DNA of 64,000 nucleotides from contig JBKPHM010000010.1 in NCBI GenBank assembly GCA_046729855.1, positions 1-64,000 on the forward strand, given 5' to 3'. A model generated the notes under the pieces. The model was not told the origin of the DNA. It ran no database searches and saw only the letters and a program-made list of their open reading frames with translations. The translations under genes and the position numbers were made by a program. Below, one piece after another: positions 36,326 through 45,686 of the stretch. The stretch comes from DATHSY01 sp046729855 (lineage in GTDB: Bacteria > Actinomycetota > UBA4738 > HRBIN12). The stretch's first letter is position 1, and each line of letters opens with the position of its first letter.

Positions 36326-37056
36326 CTGACGGCCTGCTCCTGCTGCACGCGTTCCCGGTCGATGCGCGGATGTGGGAGCCACAGCTGGACGCGCTCGACG
36401 ACCGCCTGCCCTTCGCGGCACCGAACCACCCGGGCTTCGGCCGCGCGGGGGCCGTGCCGGACATCATGACGATGAAGCTCGCCGCCGAGTCCGCCCTCCG
36501 GGCCCTCGACGATGCGGGGATCGACCGGGCCGTCGTGTGCGGGCTGTCGATGGGAGGGTACGTCGCGTTCGAGCTGTGGCGACGTTCGCGCGAACGGATC
36601 GGCGGGCTCGTCTTGGCGAACACGCGGTCGGGCGCCGACACGCCCGAGGGCGCCATCAACCGCCGCGCCCTCGCCGAGCGCCTGCGGGCCGAGGGCAAGG
36701 GCTTCTTCGCGGACGGGCCTCCCGGGCTGCTGTCCGAGCACGCGTCCGACGAGGTGCGCCGTCGCGTTCGCGAGCTGATCGCGGACCAGCCCGCCGAGGC
36801 GATCGCGGCGGCGGCCCTCGGGATGGCGGAGCGACCGGACTCGACGCCCGACCTGGCCGGGATCGACGTGCCGACCCTCGTAGTCACGTCGACCGGTGAC
36901 ACGCTGATCCCGAGCGAGCAGTCCGCCCCGATGGCCGATCGGATCCTGGGCGCGCGGCTCGCGATCATCGAGGGGGCGGGGCACCTGTCGAACCTCGAAC
37001 GACCGGACGAGTTCACGCGGCTCCTCGGCGAGCACCTGACGCGCTGCGGGCTGTAG
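36322..37056 (+). CDS. Alpha/beta hydrolase
   Basis: A 244-residue alpha/beta-fold hydrolase. It begins LLLLHAFPVDARMWEPQLDA, with the oxyanion HAFP region. The nucleophile is Ser in CGLSMGGYVAF, the acid Asp is in TSTGDTLIP, and the His is in GAGHLSNLERPDEF. This resembles the BioH/3-oxoadipate enol-lactonase group; the substrate cannot be named. The GTG start overlaps the upstream stop. Confidence 0.82.
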   Translation: MTDGLLLLHAFPVDARMWEPQLDALDDRLPFAAPNHPGFGRAGAVPDIMTMKLAAESALRALDDAGIDRAVVCGLSMGGYVAFELWRRSRERIGGLVLANTRSGADTPEGAINRRALAERLRAEGKGFFADGPPGLLSEHASDEVRRRVRELIADQPAEAIAAAALGMAERPDSTPDLAGIDVPTLVVTSTGDTLIPSEQSAPMADRILGARLAIIEGAGHLSNLERPDEFTRLLGEHLTRCGL

Positions 37057-37109
37057 AGACGCGTCGCCCGGCCCCCGGACCTGCCGCGGAGCGTCCGTAG
37101 ACTGACCTC

Positions 37110-39773
37110 GTGACCGATCCGACGCGGTTCGCGTCCCGTTACCCGTTCCCGCTCGACGCCTTCCAGCTCGATGCGATCGATGCGGTGTCCAGAGGTGAGA
37201 GCGTGCTCGTCGCCGCGCCCACCGGCGCCGGCAAGACGGTCGTGGCCGAGTACGCGGTCGAGCGGGCACTGCGCCTCGGCGGCAAGACCTTCTACACGAC
37301 CCCGCTGAAGGCGCTGTCGAACCAGAAGTTCGGCGACTTCGTCGCGCAGCACGGGGCCGCCAGGGTCGGCCTGCTCACGGGCGACAACACGATCAACGGC
37401 GAGGCGCCGATCGTGATCATGACGACCGAGGTCCTACGCAACATGCTCTACGAGCGGTCGTCGACGCTCGACGGCCTGGTGTCGGTCGTCCTGGACGAGG
37501 TCCACTACCTGCAGGACCCGTACCGGGGCGCCGTGTGGGAGGAGGTGCTGATCCACCTCCCGCTGTCGGTGTCGGTCGTGTGCCTGTCCGCAACGATCTC
37601 GAACGCCGAGGAGTTCGGCGAGTGGATCGGCACGCTCCGCGGGACGACGCGCGTGGTCATCGAGGAGAAGCGGCCGGTGCCCCTCGAGCATCACTACCTG
37701 ATCGGGCACGAGCTGCACCCGATGCACGCCGAGCAGGACGGTCACCTGCTGCCCAACCCATACATCGTGTCTCTGGACCGCCAGGAGGTCCGGTACAAGA
37801 CGTACACCCGGCGCGGCTCCGGCACGCCGCAACACCACAGGATCCCGCGTCCGAGGGAGGGTCATCGCCGCGTTTACGTCCCCCGTCGCGAGGACGTCGT
37901 CGAGGTCCTCGCCGAGGAGGGGATGCTCCCGGCGATCTACTTCGTGTTCAGTCGTGCCGGCTGTGATCGGAGCGTCGAGTGGCTCATGGCCTCCGGTATC
38001 CGCCTGACCGAACCCGACGAGGCGGAGCGGATCCGGGAGTTCGCCGAGATGCGGGCCTCGTGGATGGATGAAGAGGATCTTGCGACCCTCGGGTTCTACG
38101 ACTTCGTCGAGGCGCTCTCGGCGGGCGTCGCGGCCCACCACGCCGGGATGCTGCCCGTCTTCAAGGAGACCGTGGAGGAGCTGTTCGAGCAGGGCCTGGT
38201 TCGGGTCGTGATCGCGACCGAGACGCTCTCGCTCGGGATCAATATGCCAGCGCGGTCCGTCGTGATCGAAGACCTGTGGAAGTTCCAGGGCGAGCGACAC
38301 GAGCTGCTGACGCCGGGGGAGTATACGCAGCTCACCGGTCGGGCCGGCCGGCGCGGGATCGACGAGCTCGGCCACGCGGTCGTCGTGTACCAGCGTCAGG
38401 TCCCGTTCGAGCGGGTCGCCTCGCTTGCGTCGACGCGGACGTACGAGCTGAACTCGTCGTTCCGGCCCTCGTACAACATGACGGTGAACCTGGTGCGCAA
38501 CTACACGCGCGAACAGGCCCACCGCCTCCTGAACTCCTCGTTCGCGCAGTTCCTGGCCGACCGTGGCGTCGTCGCGCTCGAACGGCAGCTCGAACGCGAC
38601 ACGGCGACTCTCGAGGGCTACCGCGAACGGATGACGTGCCACCTCGGCGACTTCGGCGAGTACTGGGCGCTGCGCGAGCGGGCCGACCGGATCCGCGAGG
38701 CGGCCCGGAAGGGTCGCGACCGCCTGCGCGCCGACGAGGTCAGGGACGCCCTCGCGTCGCTGCGTCCCGGTGAGGTCATCTTCGTCCCCAGGGCCAAGCG
38801 CCGCGGCCTGGCCGTGGTGCTGTCGAACCGCGAGGGGCGTCCGACCGTCCTGGCACAGGACCGGAAGTCCTTCCGGCTGTCGGCCCGCGACTTCGACGAT
38901 GCGCCCGTCGCGCTGACGCGGATCCCGCTGCCGCGGTCGGGCAGCGTCCGGAGCGCGAGGTACCGTCGGGACCTCGCCGCCCGCCTCGTGGCTCTCGACG
39001 TACGACCGGGCAGACGCGCGTCGGCGCGTCGCCACATCGACGCCGCGGTGGAGCGGGAGGCGGCCCGGTTCGAACGCGAGGCCGAGCAGCACCCCTGTCA
39101 TGCGTGCCCGGACCGCCTGAGCCACGAGCGGTGGGCCATCCGGGCGTCGCAGGTCGAGAGCCAGATCGAGGGTATCGAGCGCCGGATCCGCACGCGGACC
39201 GAGACCCTGGCGCGGCAGTTCGACCGCGTGCTCGGCGTGCTCGAGGAGCTCGGCTACGTCCGCGGGTTCGAGATCCTGCCCAAGGGACGCCTGCTCGCGC
39301 GGATCTACGGCGAGAGCGACATCCTCGTGTCCGAGGCGCTCGGCGACGGCCTGCTGGAGGGGCTCTCCCCGGGCGAGGCCGCGGCCGTGGTCTCGACGGT
39401 CGTCTACGAATCGCGCGAACGCGTCCCGCAGGGCCCGACCGAGATGCCGACCGCCGCCTCGGACGAACGCTACCGGCGGCTGGTCCGAACCTGGCAGCGG
39501 GTGCGTCGTGCCGAGGACGCGCACCACGTCGAACTTTGCCGCGAGCTCGATCCGGGGTTCGCGACCGCCGTGTTCCACTGGGCGGAAGGCAAGCCACTCG
39601 AGGCGGTCCTGGCCGAGGTCGGGATGGCGGCGGGCGACTTCGTCCGCAACTGCAAGCAGCTGCTCGACCTGCTGCGGCAGATCTCGGACGTGGCGGGCGA
39701 CGACACGGCCGCCCTCGTCCGGCAGGCGAGCGAGGGCGTCAACCGAGGTGTCGTCTCGTACACGGGGGTCTGA
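37110..39773 (+). CDS. helY: Ski2/Mtr4-like DEVH-box RNA helicase HelY
   Basis: An 887-residue superfamily 2 helicase. Motif I APTGAGKTVVAEYAV, Ia TTPLKALSNQKF, II DEVH (VVLDEVHYLQDPYRG), III LSATISNAEEFG, then helicase C with VVIATETLSLGINMPARSV and QLTGRAGRRGIDELG. The C-terminal half carries the rRNA-processing-arch-like and DSHCT-like regions (HACPDRLSHE, SPGEAAAVVSTVVYE). Such proteins remodel RNA for turnover. Its place after pafBC-tatAC matches mycobacteria. TAGACT (37098-37103) ends 6 bases before the GTG, a likely leaderless start. Confidence 0.93.
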   Translation: MTDPTRFASRYPFPLDAFQLDAIDAVSRGESVLVAAPTGAGKTVVAEYAVERALRLGGKTFYTTPLKALSNQKFGDFVAQHGAARVGLLTGDNTINGEAPIVIMTTEVLRNMLYERSSTLDGLVSVVLDEVHYLQDPYRGAVWEEVLIHLPLSVSVVCLSATISNAEEFGEWIGTLRGTTRVVIEEKRPVPLEHHYLIGHELHPMHAEQDGHLLPNPYIVSLDRQEVRYKTYTRRGSGTPQHHRIPRPREGHRRVYVPRREDVVEVLAEEGMLPAIYFVFSRAGCDRSVEWLMASGIRLTEPDEAERIREFAEMRASWMDEEDLATLGFYDFVEALSAGVAAHHAGMLPVFKETVEELFEQGLVRVVIATETLSLGINMPARSVVIEDLWKFQGERHELLTPGEYTQLTGRAGRRGIDELGHAVVVYQRQVPFERVASLASTRTYELNSSFRPSYNMTVNLVRNYTREQAHRLLNSSFAQFLADRGVVALERQLERDTATLEGYRERMTCHLGDFGEYWALRERADRIREAARKGRDRLRADEVRDALASLRPGEVIFVPRAKRRGLAVVLSNREGRPTVLAQDRKSFRLSARDFDDAPVALTRIPLPRSGSVRSARYRRDLAARLVALDVRPGRRASARRHIDAAVEREAARFEREAEQHPCHACPDRLSHERWAIRASQVESQIEGIERRIRTRTETLARQFDRVLGVLEELGYVRGFEILPKGRLLARIYGESDILVSEALGDGLLEGLSPGEAAAVVSTVVYESRERVPQGPTEMPTAASDERYRRLVRTWQRVRRAEDAHHVELCRELDPGFATAVFHWAEGKPLEAVLAEVGMAAGDFVRNCKQLLDLLRQISDVAGDDTAALVRQASEGVNRGVVSYTGV

Positions 39774-39787
39774 GACGCACCGGTAGG

Positions 39788-40726
39788 ATGGCGACCGCCA
39801 TGCCCAGCGCGTTCGGGCCGCTCACCGTGATCGTGAACCCGCACGCGGGGCGGCGACGGGTGGGGGAGGAGATCCCCGAGCTCGAGCGGACGCTCCAGGC
39901 GCGGGCCCTTCCGTACACGCTCCTGCGGACGGAGGGTCCCGGCGATGCCACTCGGTTCGCGACCGAGGCGCTCGAGGACGGAGGGCGGTACCTCGTCGCG
40001 GTGGGGGGCGACGGGACCGTCCACGAGGTCGTGAACGGCATGATGCGGGACGGCCGACCGATCGTGGAGGATGCCGTCCTCGGCGTGATCGCGGCGGGGT
40101 CGGGATGCGACATCGTGCGGACGTTCGGCCTTCCCGGAGACGTCACGCGTTCGTGCCAGCATCTGCTCGGTGAGAACGTGTACCCGCTCGACGTGGGCAA
40201 GGTCACCTACACCGACGCCAACGGCGGGCAGGCCGTCAGGTTCTTCCCGAACGTCGCCGAGGCAGGTCTGGGCGGCGCCGTCGCGGCGCGTGCGGGTCGG
40301 CTGCCCGCCTGGATGGGCCAGGCGAAGTACTTCGCGGCGTTCTGGCTCACGCTGCCGAGGTTCGGCCTATCGGACGTGCGCGTGCAGGCCGATCGCAAGA
40401 CATACGAGGGTCCGGGGATGATGGTGATCGTCGGCAACTGCCAGTACTACGGCGGTGGGATGCGGATCTCGCCCCGGTCGTACCCCGGGGACGGCGTGCT
40501 CGACGTGCTGATCTTCCAGGGCCCGAGGTCGGACGCGTTCACGCTGCTGCCGCGCGTCTACCGCGGAGAGCACATCCCGCACCCGCACATCAAGGAGCTG
40601 CGCGCCCGCCAGCGGCTGACGGTCGACGCGGACCGGCCGCTGCCGATCGAGGCCGACGGCGAGGTGCTCGGCTTCACCCCGGCGACGTTCGAGGTCGTGC
40701 CGCAGGCGATCAGGATGAAGCTGTGA
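39788..40726 (+). CDS. Diacylglycerol/sphingosine kinase-like lipid kinase
   Basis: A 312-residue DagK-catalytic-domain kinase that phosphorylates a lipid alcohol with ATP. It begins VIVNPHAGRRR and has the nucleotide motif AVGGDGTVHEVVNG, then GSGCDIVRTFG, VGNCQYYGGGMRISP, GDGVLDVLI and the C-terminal PIEADGE. The likely role is returning diacylglycerol to phosphatidate in membrane lipid turnover. ATG 39788 and ATG 39800 are both possible starts. The stop overlaps the GTG of the peptidase gene. Confidence 0.85.
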   Translation: MATAMPSAFGPLTVIVNPHAGRRRVGEEIPELERTLQARALPYTLLRTEGPGDATRFATEALEDGGRYLVAVGGDGTVHEVVNGMMRDGRPIVEDAVLGVIAAGSGCDIVRTFGLPGDVTRSCQHLLGENVYPLDVGKVTYTDANGGQAVRFFPNVAEAGLGGAVAARAGRLPAWMGQAKYFAAFWLTLPRFGLSDVRVQADRKTYEGPGMMVIVGNCQYYGGGMRISPRSYPGDGVLDVLIFQGPRSDAFTLLPRVYRGEHIPHPHIKELRARQRLTVDADRPLPIEADGEVLGFTPATFEVVPQAIRMKL

Positions 40727-41814
40727 CGGGCCGGTACGAGGCGCGTCGCGCCAAGGCCGCGGACGCAGTGGCCGCGACCGGACTCCACGGGTTCCTCGTG
40801 ACGCCGGGGCCAGACCTGCGGTACCTGACCGGGTACGACGCCCTGCCGCTCGAGCGCCTCACGGTACTGCGCCTGTCGCCCGGAGCCGATCCCGTGATGC
40901 TCGTGCCGCGCCTCGAGCGGCCGGCGGCGGCGGCCGCCGAGGGCGTCGATGGCGTGGCGCTCGAGGAGTGGCCGGACGGGACGGATCCCTACGCGGCGGT
41001 GGCGAGGCTCGTGGGCGCCGGACGTTACGCCCTGAGCGACCGGACCTGGGCGCTGCACGTCCTGGGGCTACAGGGCGCAACGCCGGCGACGTTCGTCCCG
41101 GCGGGGCGGGCGCTGCCCTCGCTGCGGGCCGTCAAGGACGAGGAGGAGCTGGCGGCCCTGGCGCGCGCGGGCGAGGGCGCCGACGTCGCGTTCGGAGCGG
41201 TTGCGACGATGCCGTTCGCCGGGGCGACCGAGCGAGACGTGGCGGCCAAGCTCGAAGACGCGCTTCGGGCGAACGGCCACGAGCGGGTCGACTTCACGAT
41301 CGTCGGCTCGGGGCCGAACGGCGCGTCACCCCACCACGGGGCAAGCGACCGCCGGATCACGCCCGGGGACGCCGTGGTGCTGGACTTCGGTGGGTTCGCC
41401 GACGGCTATGGCTCTGACATCACGAGGACCGTCGCCGTCGAGAGCACGCCGGACGGCTTCGACGAGGTATACGGGGTCGTACGGGCCGCCCAGCAAGCGG
41501 CGTTCGAGGCGGTCGCGCCGGGCGTGCCGTGCGAGGCGGTCGACCGGGCCGCTCGGGAGGTCATCGAGCGCGCCGGCTTTGGCGACCGGTTCGTCCACCG
41601 CACCGGCCACGGGATCGGGCTCGAGACGCACGAGGAGCCGTACATCGTGTCGGGCAACCGGACCGCGCTCGAGCCGGGCATGACGTTCTCGATCGAGCCG
41701 GGGATCTACCTCGAGGGCCGGTTCGGCGTCCGGATCGAGGACATCGTGGCCGTCACGGAAGACGGAGCGCGCCGACTGAACGATGCGACCAGGGACGTCG
41801 TGACCGTTCGGTGA
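40723..41814 (+). CDS. pepQ: Xaa-Pro aminopeptidase-like M24B peptidase
   Basis: A 363-residue dinuclear metallopeptidase of the pita-bread fold that cleaves Xaa-Pro bonds. The N-terminal creatinase-like domain (about 1-130) begins RYEARRAKAADAVAATGLHG. Metal ligands: Asp in VVLDFGGFADGY, Asp in SDITRT, His in HRTGHGIGLETHE, and Glu in TFSIEPGIYLEG and GVRIEDIV. GTG start in a GTGA overlap with the lipid kinase. The choice between prolidase and aminopeptidase P cannot be made from motifs alone. Confidence 0.85.
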   Translation: MTGRYEARRAKAADAVAATGLHGFLVTPGPDLRYLTGYDALPLERLTVLRLSPGADPVMLVPRLERPAAAAAEGVDGVALEEWPDGTDPYAAVARLVGAGRYALSDRTWALHVLGLQGATPATFVPAGRALPSLRAVKDEEELAALARAGEGADVAFGAVATMPFAGATERDVAAKLEDALRANGHERVDFTIVGSGPNGASPHHGASDRRITPGDAVVLDFGGFADGYGSDITRTVAVESTPDGFDEVYGVVRAAQQAAFEAVAPGVPCEAVDRAAREVIERAGFGDRFVHRTGHGIGLETHEEPYIVSGNRTALEPGMTFSIEPGIYLEGRFGVRIEDIVAVTEDGARRLNDATRDVVTVR

Positions 41815-41817
41815 ACG

Positions 41818-43206
41818 TCAGCGACGGGGACGCACCTTCGTCCCGTCCGGCGTGTCCATGACCTCGAGCCCCATCCGCTGGAGCCGCTCGCGCATCTCAT
41901 CCGCCCTCGCGAACTCCTTGGCAGCGCGGGCCGCATCGCGCTCGCGGACCAGGTCGTCCATCTCCGCCGTCGGCTCCCACCGCTCGCGAGCGTCGCGCCC
42001 GAGATCCAGCCCGAGGACGTCGTCCCAGGAGGCGAGCAGCGCGTACTTCTCGCGATCCGGCGCCTGCGACGAGACGGTCTCGTTCAGCACGACGAGGGCG
42101 TGCGGCATGTCGAGGTCGTCGGCGACGGCCTCGCGGAAGCGGGCATCGAACGCCGTCGCCTCGTCGCCCAGCTCGGCGGCCGGCCCGCCCCAGGCCGCCA
42201 TCCGACGGCGCAACTCGACCAGGCGTCGGTCCTGGCCCACGAGCGCCTCCCAGCTGAACTCCATCTCGCTGCGGTACCGTGTGCCGAAGCACAGCAGCCG
42301 GTAGGCGAGCGGATCGACGCCCTGATCCGCGAGGTCGGTCACGCGCTTGATGTTCCTGGCGGACTTGGCCATCTTCTGGCCGCCCATCTGGAGGAAGCCA
42401 CCGTGCACCCAGATCGACACGACAGGATGTCCGACGGCGCCCTCGGACTGTGCGATCTCGTCCTCGTGATGGGGGAACTTGTTGTCGTTGCCGCCCGTGT
42501 GGATATCGAAGCGCTCGCCGAGGTGCTTCATCGACATCGCCGAGCACTCGATGTGCCAGCCGGGGAACCCCTGCCCCCATGGGCTGGGCCACGAGAGCGC
42601 GCGGTTCGGTCCGGCCTTCTTCCATAGCGCGAAGTCCTCGGGATGACGCTTGTTCGGGTCGGCGGCGACCTCCTGGCGGTGGCCGGCCCGGAGCTGATCG
42701 AGGGTGTTGCCCGACAGCTTGCCGTACGGAGCAAAGGTGGTGACGTCGTAGTAGACGGTCCCGTCCACCTCGTAGGCGTGGCCCTTCTCGATCAGCGTTT
42801 GGATCAGCGAGATCATGTCGGGGATGTGGTCGGTCGCGCGCGGGTACAGGTCCGCACGCTCGATCCCAGCCAGGTCCGCGTCTTCGAGGAACGCCTCGGT
42901 GTACTTCTCGGCGATCTCGGCGGCCGACAGGCCCTCGTCGGCCTCGGCCAGCTCCATCTTGTCCCGGCCCGTGTCGCTCACGTCGTCGGTCATGTGCCCG
43001 ACGTCGGTGATGTTCATGATCCAGCGGGCGGCGTAGCCCTCGAACCGGAGCGCCTTCCGGATCAGGTCGCCGAGCATGAACGAGCGCATGTTCCCAATGT
43101 GGATGTAGCGGTAGACCGTCGGGCCGCAGGAGTAGATCTTCACGGGTTCGCCATCCACGGGGACGACCTCGTGGACGGCGCGCGTCAGCGAGTCGTAGAG
43201 GCGCAC
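41818..43206 (-). CDS. cysS: Cysteinyl-tRNA synthetase
   Basis: A 462-residue class I synthetase. CGPTVYRYIHIGNMRSF holds the zinc Cys and the HIGH-type motif, FPGWHIECSAMS and DIHTGGNDNKFPHHEDEIAQS complete the zinc and active site, and GGQKMAKSARN is the KMSKS loop with Ala in place of Ser. The related MshC ligase of mycothiol synthesis has a similar core, but the length and the C-terminal anticodon-binding part (DAARAAKEFARADEMRERLQ) fit CysS. TATCCT on the minus strand (43213-43218) is 6 bases before the GTG, a likely leaderless start. Confidence 0.9.
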   Translation of the reverse strand: MRLYDSLTRAVHEVVPVDGEPVKIYSCGPTVYRYIHIGNMRSFMLGDLIRKALRFEGYAARWIMNITDVGHMTDDVSDTGRDKMELAEADEGLSAAEIAEKYTEAFLEDADLAGIERADLYPRATDHIPDMISLIQTLIEKGHAYEVDGTVYYDVTTFAPYGKLSGNTLDQLRAGHRQEVAADPNKRHPEDFALWKKAGPNRALSWPSPWGQGFPGWHIECSAMSMKHLGERFDIHTGGNDNKFPHHEDEIAQSEGAVGHPVVSIWVHGGFLQMGGQKMAKSARNIKRVTDLADQGVDPLAYRLLCFGTRYRSEMEFSWEALVGQDRRLVELRRRMAAWGGPAAELGDEATAFDARFREAVADDLDMPHALVVLNETVSSQAPDREKYALLASWDDVLGLDLGRDARERWEPTAEMDDLVRERDAARAAKEFARADEMRERLQRMGLEVMDTPDGTKVRPRR

Positions 43207-43253
43207 CGAGGAAGGATACCCACGCGCCAGGACCCGGGCGGGCGGGAGCGAAG

Positions 43254-45686
43254 CTACGGCGCGGGCCGGTCTCCCTCGACCGCGGGGGCCGGCACGCCAG
43301 TCGGCTGCCCGTTGCCCTCGACGGGGAGCGCCCCGACGGGCGGTGGCGGCAGCGGTACCGGGATCCGGGCCTCTACACCCGAGTGCTCCTCGTGCGCGCG
43401 CTCGACGGCCTCGTGGTACTGCTCGAGCTGCGAGCGGAAGAACCCATCGTGATACGGCCGTCCGTCGATCAGTGGGCCCTGGGTACCGTCGATCACCGCG
43501 GCCACGTCCTCGCCGGTGATCGTCTTGTGCGTCTCGAGCGCGTGTGCCACCGTGAGGACCTCGGCGCGGTTCTCCTCGAGGATCGCCGCCGTGCGGTCAT
43601 AGAGCTCCTGCAGGCCGCCCTCGACTCGCTTGCCGAACTCGGTGTCGTACAGCTGTCGGTCCGTCCCGGTCTCCACCGTCTGCCCGCCTCGCATCGCCGC
43701 GAGGTTGACCGACCGTGACGCGATGCCACCACCCATCGCGTAGAACGCGTGCATCTGGGTGACGAGGCCGGTGGCGCCGCGCATGTCCCCGCCGACGCCC
43801 GTCGAGTGGTCGCCACCGAAGAACATCCGCTCGCCCGCGAGCGACGCGAGGAACGTCATGACGTCGATCTCGCGCTCGCTGCGCCACGTGACGAACTGAT
43901 CCTCGGGGGGGATCGACGACACGAACCCGCCCACGTCCCCCCGCCGTTCGATCGTGGCGAGGTCGATGAGCGCGTGCTTCCGCAGCCGGTACGCCACGAC
44001 CGCGTGGCAGGACTCGTGCACGGCGACCGCGTGCCGCTCGCGTTCGATGTACTCGTGGTCGTCGGGCAGCCCGTGCTCCTTCAGCTGCTTCGCCCGGACG
44101 ATGTCGCGATACGAGATCGATGTCCGCCCGTCGCGGATCGCGATGACCAGCGCCTCGTTCACGATGTCCTTGATGTCCGCGCCCGAGGAGTACGGGGAGA
44201 TCGTCGCCAGCTTGTCGATCTGCTCGTCCGTCAACTGGTGGCTGTACTTCGCGAGGTAGTACTCGAAGGTCTCCTTGCGTCCGTTCTTGTGCGGGTAGCC
44301 GACCTTGTACTGGCGGTCGATCCGGCCGGGCCGCAGCATCGCCTCGTCGAGCGCCTGTGGCATGTTGGTCGCGAAGATGTGCAGGATCCGGTACTTCGGC
44401 GGCGGTTTGGGCCGCATGCCGAGGAGCCTCCGGATGTACCGGTTGATGAGCCCGCGGGGCTTCTTCAGACCGTCCATCTCGCTCAGGAGGGCCTGGAGGG
44501 TCCCCATCCCGCCCCCGCCCATGCCGCCAAGGCCCGCGATGATGCCTTCGCGTTGCGACCCCCACCCCGGGTGCGGCAGTGCCGAGATCAGGACGTCAGT
44601 CCTTCCGGCGTCCGACAGGTAGGCCAGGCCGTTGCACGCGAGCCCGGTCGTCCACGGCGACGTGCGGTCCTCGGCCGGACGCCATCCCGGAGGCGCACCG
44701 CCGACCTGGGCTCCACGGTTGCCCAGCGAGTCGGCCTCGTCGAAGAAGACGATGACGCCGCCGTACCGCAGCGCAAGCTTGCGGAGCTTGCGGTAGAGGC
44801 CCTTTACCTTGAGGACGCCGACCCCCATGAACATGTTGATGAAGGCCGCCGGCTCGACCGCGACGAACGGCCTGCCCGTCTCGCCGGCGACGGCCTGCGC
44901 CATGAGGGTCTTGCCGGTCCCCGGAGGCCCCCACAGCAGGATGCCTCCCGGCACGTACCCCCCGCGCTCCTCGATCGCTTCGGGCGCCTCGAGGAAGATG
45001 ATGTTCTCCTTCAGCCGTTCGAGGACGCCGTCCTGGCCCTTCACGTCGGAGAAGCGCGTCTCGATGTCATCGGGCATGATCGTGTCGACGCCGCCGCGCG
45101 ACAGGAACCAGAAGAGCCCGATGAACTGGAAGATCACGAAGAAGAACGCGAAGATCAGCTGGAAGATGAACGGCAGCGCCGCCGCCAATCGCGCCGGTGC
45201 CTCGACGATCCCCATCCACGTCGGATCGACGTTGAACCACAGCCCCATGATGTTGCTGACGATGAACAGGAACAGCAGGAACTTCGCCGTTCGTGCCACC
45301 CGGTACCGGACGTACTGGTCCATGTGGCCGGTGCGACGCTGGACTCGCTCCAGTACGCCCTTCTGCCAGAAGCGGTAGTACGCCTTCGAGTGCTCCTCGA
45401 TCAGGTAATGGAACTGACGGAGCAGCTCGAGACCCACGAGGACGAGCAGCCAGCCGTAGTCGTTAAGCGCGATCCTGACGACGTCCTCGAACGGCGCCCC
45501 GAGCGCCCGGAGATCCGTCCACACGACGGACACCATCACCAGCCAGATCCCGACGAACAGCAGCATGATCTTGATCCGGTCCCACAGGGGCACCGGGCGC
45601 CTCGTGGTCCGCTCTGACTCGCGCGGCCGGCTCTGCCGTTCGAGGATCGACACGCCGCTCGTCTGGTCGCGCTTCCTGCGTCTCAT
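43254..45686 (-). CDS. FtsH-like membrane AAA metalloprotease with AAA-domain inserts
   Basis: An 810-residue membrane protease. N-terminal membrane segments lie at about 37-57, 76-92, 134-150 and 170-197, more than the two of normal FtsH. AAA motifs: Walker A GPPGTGKT (253-260), pore loop INMFMGVG, Walker B VIVFFDEAD (311-319), and arginine fingers in LRPGRIDRQ. The M41 zinc site is HESCH (557-561) with the later Asp in STGVGGDMRGAT. About 70 residues (322-393, ending in a Gly/Met run) are inserted after Walker B, and about 25 basic residues (408-433) before the sensor strand IFATN. ATG 45686 overlaps the lipoprotein stop, so the two are coupled. Confidence 0.85.
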   Translation of the reverse strand: MRRRKRDQTSGVSILERQSRPRESERTTRRPVPLWDRIKIMLLFVGIWLVMVSVVWTDLRALGAPFEDVVRIALNDYGWLLVLVGLELLRQFHYLIEEHSKAYYRFWQKGVLERVQRRTGHMDQYVRYRVARTAKFLLFLFIVSNIMGLWFNVDPTWMGIVEAPARLAAALPFIFQLIFAFFFVIFQFIGLFWFLSRGGVDTIMPDDIETRFSDVKGQDGVLERLKENIIFLEAPEAIEERGGYVPGGILLWGPPGTGKTLMAQAVAGETGRPFVAVEPAAFINMFMGVGVLKVKGLYRKLRKLALRYGGVIVFFDEADSLGNRGAQVGGAPPGWRPAEDRTSPWTTGLACNGLAYLSDAGRTDVLISALPHPGWGSQREGIIAGLGGMGGGGMGTLQALLSEMDGLKKPRGLINRYIRRLLGMRPKPPPKYRILHIFATNMPQALDEAMLRPGRIDRQYKVGYPHKNGRKETFEYYLAKYSHQLTDEQIDKLATISPYSSGADIKDIVNEALVIAIRDGRTSISYRDIVRAKQLKEHGLPDDHEYIERERHAVAVHESCHAVVAYRLRKHALIDLATIERRGDVGGFVSSIPPEDQFVTWRSEREIDVMTFLASLAGERMFFGGDHSTGVGGDMRGATGLVTQMHAFYAMGGGIASRSVNLAAMRGGQTVETGTDRQLYDTEFGKRVEGGLQELYDRTAAILEENRAEVLTVAHALETHKTITGEDVAAVIDGTQGPLIDGRPYHDGFFRSQLEQYHEAVERAHEEHSGVEARIPVPLPPPPVGALPVEGNGQPTGVPAPAVEGDRPAP

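Noticed and set aside
37434..39578. Very long open frame opposite helY (also opposite 8909-10669 and dop/mpa)
   Set aside because: Such frames come from strong GC bias at the third codon position. They match no family and the plus-strand genes carry complete motif sets.
41818..43206. MshC (mycothiol ligase) instead of CysS
   Set aside because: The length and the C-terminal helical anticodon-binding region fit cysteinyl-tRNA synthetase; no other mycothiol gene is in the window.
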